Assembly (NCBI GenBank): GCA_024279255.1
Contig: JAJRRT010000041.1
Coordinates: 119,711-183,710, forward strand
Reading direction: 5' to 3'
DNA: 64,000 nt
Source: Deltaproteobacteria bacterium
GTDB taxonomy: Bacteria; Desulfobacterota; Desulfuromonadia; Desulfuromonadales; Geopsychrobacteraceae
A program made the translations under genes and the position numbers. The notes below the pieces were generated by a model that saw only the letters and a list, made by a program, of their open reading frames with translations, ran no database searches and was not told where the DNA came from. This document shows, piece by piece, positions 59,592-64,000 of the stretch. The stretch's first letter is position 1; each line of letters opens with the position of its first letter.

Positions 59592-61196
59592 TCACAGAAC
59601 CGGCTGCTCATCGCTTAAAATGGCCGAATCATCCAGTTCACAGATTTCACCTTGCGCTTTAAGCGCATTTGCGTTTTTAGTCACCATCGCTTCAGTTTGC
59701 TCAGGGGTTAAAACGCTTTTTGCGCAAAAACGCCTATCTATTTTTCTGTAGGTCGTTTTCGGCGCACCTCCTGTAGCAGTGGTTTCACATTCTACGATTC
59801 CATCAGAAATAAGCTGTTCAAGTAGTTCCTGTAGTATGTGACTGCCTATATGGTTTGAAAATGCCTCTTTACGTATCTCTGTCGTTGTCTTTGTCCCAGC
59901 ACCAAGACACTTCAGTATTTTCTGTTTTTTTCTATCTGGAACAGTAGTGCCATCAAAAATGAAATTGGCACTTTGGTCGGCATATTTCCAGAAGACTAGT
60001 GCCGCCTCAATGTCTTCTACCCCAATGCTTTTACCTTTTCTGAATAGGCAGTATACCAACGCAAGCCTTAAAACATATGGAGCGGCTCTGGCTATTATTG
60101 TTCCGGCAATTCCCGGCCGTGACTCCGCTAAATCAGGGTAACAATCTGACCATAGTTGTTTAGCCTCATTGGTTAGCTTATATTCTTTACCTTCATGCGC
60201 TAACTTAATGGCACTTTCAATATGCTCTGCCATCTTTTGTTTTACATGGACTGGCAACGGCTCCGGGAAAGGAACCAGCTTTGTGCGTTTAGCACATATC
60301 CATAGAAAGCGATTTCCAAAACCATTCATCTTGTCATTCTCAGACAACAGCTTTTTAAGCTCAAAAAGCGTAATATGTGCAATGATTCCAACATGGGCAT
60401 TTGTACAACGGATTATTGAGGTTTTGGTTATTGGCTCACAATTTCCGCTATCAAACAGCGTCCTGATAATTGATGACAAAGTATTACCTTCACGCTTTGA
60501 TGCTTGCAGTGAAGAGGAAAATTCTTCTTCAATAACAAGCAAACATTTGTCCTTCATGCCTGGATCTGTAACTTGCCAATTACCTGAGTTGGTCTTTTTA
60601 TCTGTCACCCACTCTTGAGCCTCATCACGAACCGCATTAATGATTCCTTCACCAGTAGAAAGAGGACCGGGAGACGTCTTACATCCACGCTCAACTAATT
60701 CAAAAACCACTTTGACTGGACCAATCGATGTTCCTTTTCTGGCGCTATTAGACTCACCAACAACAACCCCATTAATCCTGGCATAATGTTTTGTATCCCC
60801 GACCATGAGATACGGATTTGGGCCGCAAGATATGGCAAAATGACTAAGTAGAGTTATTAATATTGCCGCCGGATCAGCTTCGCTGTTCTTTGTTGCTTCC
60901 TTGATGAAATCACCGATAACACGGGGCATTGCCTCTGGCTGGAGAGGGTCTGGCCAAAGTTGTTTTTTGTTAAGCGTATTCGGTTCTTCAGGTTCAACAG
61001 TTTTTGCTGCTTCAATATTTGATGATACATCTACTTCGGCAGGGTTCGATCCACCTTGCACAGAGGAAGTATCTTGTTGGTTTAAGTCTGACCCTTGTAT
61101 ATTTTTATCAACGTGGTTATCATCTATTTCGTTATCAGTAGTATCGAGCTGTGGATCTGTTGGCCCAGATCCCAGCTCATCTATTTTCCCTTTCAT
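59592..61196 (-). CDS. DUF3987-family (YfjI-like) protein
   Basis: DFIKEATKNSEADPAAILITLLSHFAISCGPNPYLMVGDTKHYARINGVVVGESNSARKGTSIGPVKVVFE; CLLVIEEEFSSSLQASKREGNTLS. Confidence 0.88.
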   Translation of the reverse strand: MKGKIDELGSGPTDPQLDTTDNEIDDNHVDKNIQGSDLNQQDTSSVQGGSNPAEVDVSSNIEAAKTVEPEEPNTLNKKQLWPDPLQPEAMPRVIGDFIKEATKNSEADPAAILITLLSHFAISCGPNPYLMVGDTKHYARINGVVVGESNSARKGTSIGPVKVVFELVERGCKTSPGPLSTGEGIINAVRDEAQEWVTDKKTNSGNWQVTDPGMKDKCLLVIEEEFSSSLQASKREGNTLSSIIRTLFDSGNCEPITKTSIIRCTNAHVGIIAHITLFELKKLLSENDKMNGFGNRFLWICAKRTKLVPFPEPLPVHVKQKMAEHIESAIKLAHEGKEYKLTNEAKQLWSDCYPDLAESRPGIAGTIIARAAPYVLRLALVYCLFRKGKSIGVEDIEAALVFWKYADQSANFIFDGTTVPDRKKQKILKCLGAGTKTTTEIRKEAFSNHIGSHILQELLEQLISDGIVECETTATGGAPKTTYRKIDRRFCAKSVLTPEQTEAMVTKNANALKAQGEICELDDSAILSDEQPVL

Positions 61197-61414
61197 GATG
61201 CGACCTCCTGATCTTGGTCTCTTTTTTCAATCCGAGACAATATCCATTCGTCAATCTCACTCTCAAGCCACCCGACTGATCTTGATCCTAAATTTATTGG
61301 TTTAGGAAATGTCCCGACAGCAATAAAATTGTAGATTGAGGAGAGGCAAATCCCAGTCCTGTCCACTACCTGCTTGCGCCTTAAGATTTTGTGTTTACTG
61401 CTTGTTTGATTCAT
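61193..61414 (-). CDS. AlpA-family (MerR-like HTH) regulator / excisionase
   Basis: ILRRKQVVDRTGICLSSIYNFIAVGTFPKPINLGSRSVGWLESEIDEWILSRI; stop overlaps DUF3987 start. Confidence 0.9.
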   Translation of the reverse strand: MNQTSSKHKILRRKQVVDRTGICLSSIYNFIAVGTFPKPINLGSRSVGWLESEIDEWILSRIEKRDQDQEVAS

Positions 61415-61492
61415 TGATTTAGCTCCTATAGCAAATAAGTGTTAATGGCCGATATTGGCTTTTTCTACAATGCCAAAGGCGAGACACAAAAA

Positions 61493-61523
61493 AAGGTCAC
61501 TGAAAAACTTCTCTCAGTGACCT
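61493..61523 (-). terminator. Hairpin between island genes
   Basis: AGGTCACTG ... CAGTGACCT 9-bp stem. Confidence 0.65.
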
Positions 61524-61579
61524 CTTCGATTTACTCTTAAAATATTGAATACTTAAGCTATTTCATTTTTAGAAAATAA

Positions 61580-62185
61580 TTATTTTTTATTGCTATCCCG
61601 CCACTCCCTGAACGCTTGCGCAAAACTATCTTCATATAGATACGGTGGACCGGGTGGGGGCTTATCGTTTCCTTGATACAATTCGTAAAAAATGGCATAA
61701 ACCTCTTTCACATCGAAATCCTTGCGAGCGGGGAGCCATCTTCTTAACATATCCAAAATGTCTTTATTACCAGTATCGACACCATTAAATATCCCAAAAT
61801 CACCATGGAATAAATGCCAGAAACTATCTAAATCTGTTTGGGCGATATGCAACAGTTCAAACAATTTATCTTTGTCAGGATTTCCAGCTAGTATTCTATA
61901 CTTTTCAGACTTTTTGTTCTTTACTGCCTGTTTTCGATGTTTCCTTTCGTTAACTTCAACTTCATTCTTGATTGTTTTAAACAGCACCGTAATAACATTA
62001 GAAGGGACAGGTTGATTATTCTCCACACATTTCAACCAACACCTTTTTGCATCTATTCCTGACATTTTTGCGCGATAATCTTCACAATCTACACGCCCGT
62101 AACTAGGACCATGTATCAAAGATTCGACTTCTTCCTCAGCCTTCCATTCGGACTCTTCATCCGAAATATAATCATCATCTTGCAT
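61580..62185 (-). CDS. Hypothetical protein
   Basis: 201-aa acidic/basic ORF between integrase and AlpA. Confidence 0.55.
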   Translation of the reverse strand: MQDDDYISDEESEWKAEEEVESLIHGPSYGRVDCEDYRAKMSGIDAKRCWLKCVENNQPVPSNVITVLFKTIKNEVEVNERKHRKQAVKNKKSEKYRILAGNPDKDKLFELLHIAQTDLDSFWHLFHGDFGIFNGVDTGNKDILDMLRRWLPARKDFDVKEVYAIFYELYQGNDKPPPGPPYLYEDSFAQAFREWRDSNKK

Positions 62186-62257
62186 TAAGCTATCCTCCCC
62201 AATACATACGTTTTACTATCACGGATTGTCGTATGCAGTAGATCCAAACTTAGATAT

Positions 62258-63529
62258 TTATACGGTACTATTCTTTCGAATCGGAATGACCTTCGCTTTA
62301 ACTTCCTTCAACCCATCAAGATAATCGGCCCATATCTGCATCATACGAAACCGCTCATCCAGATGCTGCGCCCTGTTGTAGCTTTCACCTAAAGGGTCAG
62401 CCACTGCGTGAAAAAGCTGTTTTTCAATAGCCGTAGGCGTATGCCCTAAAATCTCATCCAGCTTCGTCCTGGCAACAGCTCTCCACCCATGCGTTGAATG
62501 AGTTTTCTTGTCATAACCCAGGTTACGCAAAGCAGCATTTAATGTGTTTTCCGATAGCGGCTTAGCATTTCTTCCCTTGGTGTCGGGAGCTATTCTTATT
62601 GAAGGGAAAACCAACCTGCCAGCTCCAGTAAGAGGCTGAATCTCCCTCAGTATGGCAACAGCTTGATGCGATAGAGGGATAAGATGTTTCTCCCCTGCCC
62701 TTTTGATCTTCTGGTTTGTCTTGAGTTTCATCCTCTCAATAGGGATCTCCCAAGTAGATTTATCAAGATTAAATTCACACCATTCAGCAAACCTCAGTTC
62801 ACCCGGACGTTGAAAAACCAGTGGGGCTAATTGCAATGCACAGCAGGTAATGAAGTGACCACTGTAACTGTCAATATCTCTAAGCAATTGCCCAAGCTTA
62901 ACCTCATCAAGTAACGCGGGGTGGTGGGTTGGTATAACCTCCTGCAATGCACCTTTTAAATCACTGGAGACGTCACGATCAGCCCTTCCGGTTGAAACAG
63001 CGTAACAGAACACCTGTCCAGCAATTGACTTGCACCGGTGAGCAGTCTCAACCGCTCCTCTTGACTCAATTCTTCGCAGTACGCTTAAAAGTTCTGTTGC
63101 AGTAATTTCCCGTAGCGGTCGCTTGCCTATCCAAGGGAACAGATTGTTCTTCATTCTAGCCATGGTGGTCACAGTATGACTTTCGGACCATACCTGCTTT
63201 TTCTTTTTCAACCACTCAAGAGCAATCGGTTCAAACGTTTCTTCTTGTGAGGTCTTGCGAACATCTGAAGGGTCAATCTTATCGGCAATCTGCTTACGTG
63301 CTCCCCTTAGCTTCTCTTGAGCTTCAACCAGTGAAGTATCTGGGTACTTACCAAACGCCAAGGTATTCCGCCCTCCAGCTGGCCTGGTGTAATCAAAACG
63401 CCAAAGCTTTGAACCATCTGGCTTGATTATTAAATACAAACCTTCACCATGAGATAAACGATAAGGTTTGTCTCTCAGCTTAGCTGTTCTGATTCTGGCA
63501 TCGGTTAATTTCTTAACGGCTTTTGGCAT
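62258..63529 (-). CDS. Tyrosine recombinase/integrase (P4-type, DUF4102 N-terminus)
   Basis: KKLTDARIRTAKLRDKPYRLSHGEGLYLIIKPDGSKLWRFDYTRPAGGRNTLAFGKYPDTSL; catalytic core RPGELRFAEW...HGWRAVARTKLDE...H. Confidence 0.93.
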   Translation of the reverse strand: MPKAVKKLTDARIRTAKLRDKPYRLSHGEGLYLIIKPDGSKLWRFDYTRPAGGRNTLAFGKYPDTSLVEAQEKLRGARKQIADKIDPSDVRKTSQEETFEPIALEWLKKKKQVWSESHTVTTMARMKNNLFPWIGKRPLREITATELLSVLRRIESRGAVETAHRCKSIAGQVFCYAVSTGRADRDVSSDLKGALQEVIPTHHPALLDEVKLGQLLRDIDSYSGHFITCCALQLAPLVFQRPGELRFAEWCEFNLDKSTWEIPIERMKLKTNQKIKRAGEKHLIPLSHQAVAILREIQPLTGAGRLVFPSIRIAPDTKGRNAKPLSENTLNAALRNLGYDKKTHSTHGWRAVARTKLDEILGHTPTAIEKQLFHAVADPLGESYNRAQHLDERFRMMQIWADYLDGLKEVKAKVIPIRKNSTV

Positions 63530-63571
63530 CCACCATCTCCAATCGTTGCAGTACACAGAAAGTTAATCATT

Positions 63572-63597
63572 GATTTACTGCATAACGTACTGTAACA
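63572..63597 (+). repeat. Candidate integrase arm-type site, right
   Basis: GATTTACTGCATAACGTACTGTAACA; further GTACTGCAACG units at 63609-63619 (+) and 63544-63554 (inverted). Confidence 0.7.
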
Positions 63598-63650
63598 AAC
63601 CATGGAATGTACTGCAACGTAATAGACGATAATGGACAGCAGGCAAAGAA

Positions 63651-63675
63651 AAAGCCCTGAATATTCAGGGCTTTA
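63651..63675 (-). terminator. Island-supplied replacement terminator for ssrA
   Basis: AAAGCCCTGAATATTCAGGGCTTT palindrome directly downstream of the tmRNA 3' end. Confidence 0.7.
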
Positions 63676-63706
63676 AATGTTTCATTGTACTTAATTAAAT
63701 GTTCAT

Positions 63707-63721
63707 TTGGTGGAGGTGGCG
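63707..63721. repeat. Island direct repeat, right (att, ssrA 3' end)
   Basis: TTGGTGGAGGTGGCG, identical to 49222-49236. Confidence 0.88.
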
Positions 63722-64000
63722 GGAATCGAACCCGCGTCCGAAAGCCTTCTACGATAGGCCTCTACATGCTTAGTCTATGATTTAAATTTAACCGCAGCAA
63801 AGCTCCCACAGACAGGATATTCGCCAGGCGATTCTACTTTAGTTTCGCCCCGATGCCGTAGACCCTCACCGGAACTAGCCTGCTAAATTAACGTCTCGTC
63901 AGCCACACAGGCAATGATTGAAAAGACGTAGCAGCTTAAGCTGCTAGTGCGTAACGAACGTCAGTATCGGCGTTTGTTAGTATGGGCTTTGTTTCGGAGC
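63708..64000 (-). ncRNA. ssrA: tmRNA (5' end beyond window)
   Basis: 3' end GCGGGTTCGATTCCCGCCACCTCCACCA; tag ORF reading ...ADTDVRYALAA* (GCC GAT ACT GAC GTT CGT TAC GCA CTA GCA GCT TAA). Confidence 0.93.

Larger units (their letters stand above)
49222..63721. mobile_element. Integrative genomic island in the 3' end of ssrA
   Basis: 15-bp direct repeats, tyrosine integrase adjacent to tmRNA, AlpA-like regulator, DUF3987 protein, ArdC/RadC, low-GC cargo. Confidence 0.88.

Noticed and set aside
49237-63706. Retron or diversity-generating retroelement
   Set aside because: No reverse transcriptase motif (e.g. YADD) was found in any ORF, despite structured non-coding DNA.

Overview
The window is mostly a bacterial chromosome backbone (about 1-47.2 kb), probably Desulfuromonadales-like (lineage is inference). 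It encodes selO, a YkgJ protein, an FKBP isomerase, ovoA, an ABC-F ATPase, MscS, ggt, rlmD, a split class II ribonucleotide reductase (nrdJa/nrdJb) with dCMP deaminase, ExeA/GspB-like proteins, msrA/msrB and a CoA-disulfide-reductase/rhodanese cluster. At 47.2-49.2 kb is a scarred region: a REP-like hairpin, a decayed RAYT transposase fused to an MNT nucleotidyltransferase, a HEPN remnant, a MITE-like inverted repeat, and two ~150-bp repeats carrying tmRNA 3'-end-like sequence. At 49222-63721 a ~14.5-kb island sits in the 3' end of ssrA (tmRNA, minus strand, running off the right edge). It is bounded by a 15-bp direct repeat and has candidate integrase arm-type repeats inside both ends. It carries integrase, AlpA, DUF3987, ArdC and RadC genes, but no relaxase or virion gene was recognised. 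Its cargo is a run of about nine predicted exported proteins: HtrA-like protease, endonuclease I, a Rap1a-like protein, a tandem Cys-containing paralogue pair and other small proteins. A ~950-bp hairpin-dense non-coding tract is also present. The exported-protein cargo and the hairpin tract are the best candidates for something undescribed. All family calls come from reading the sequence, without database searches.
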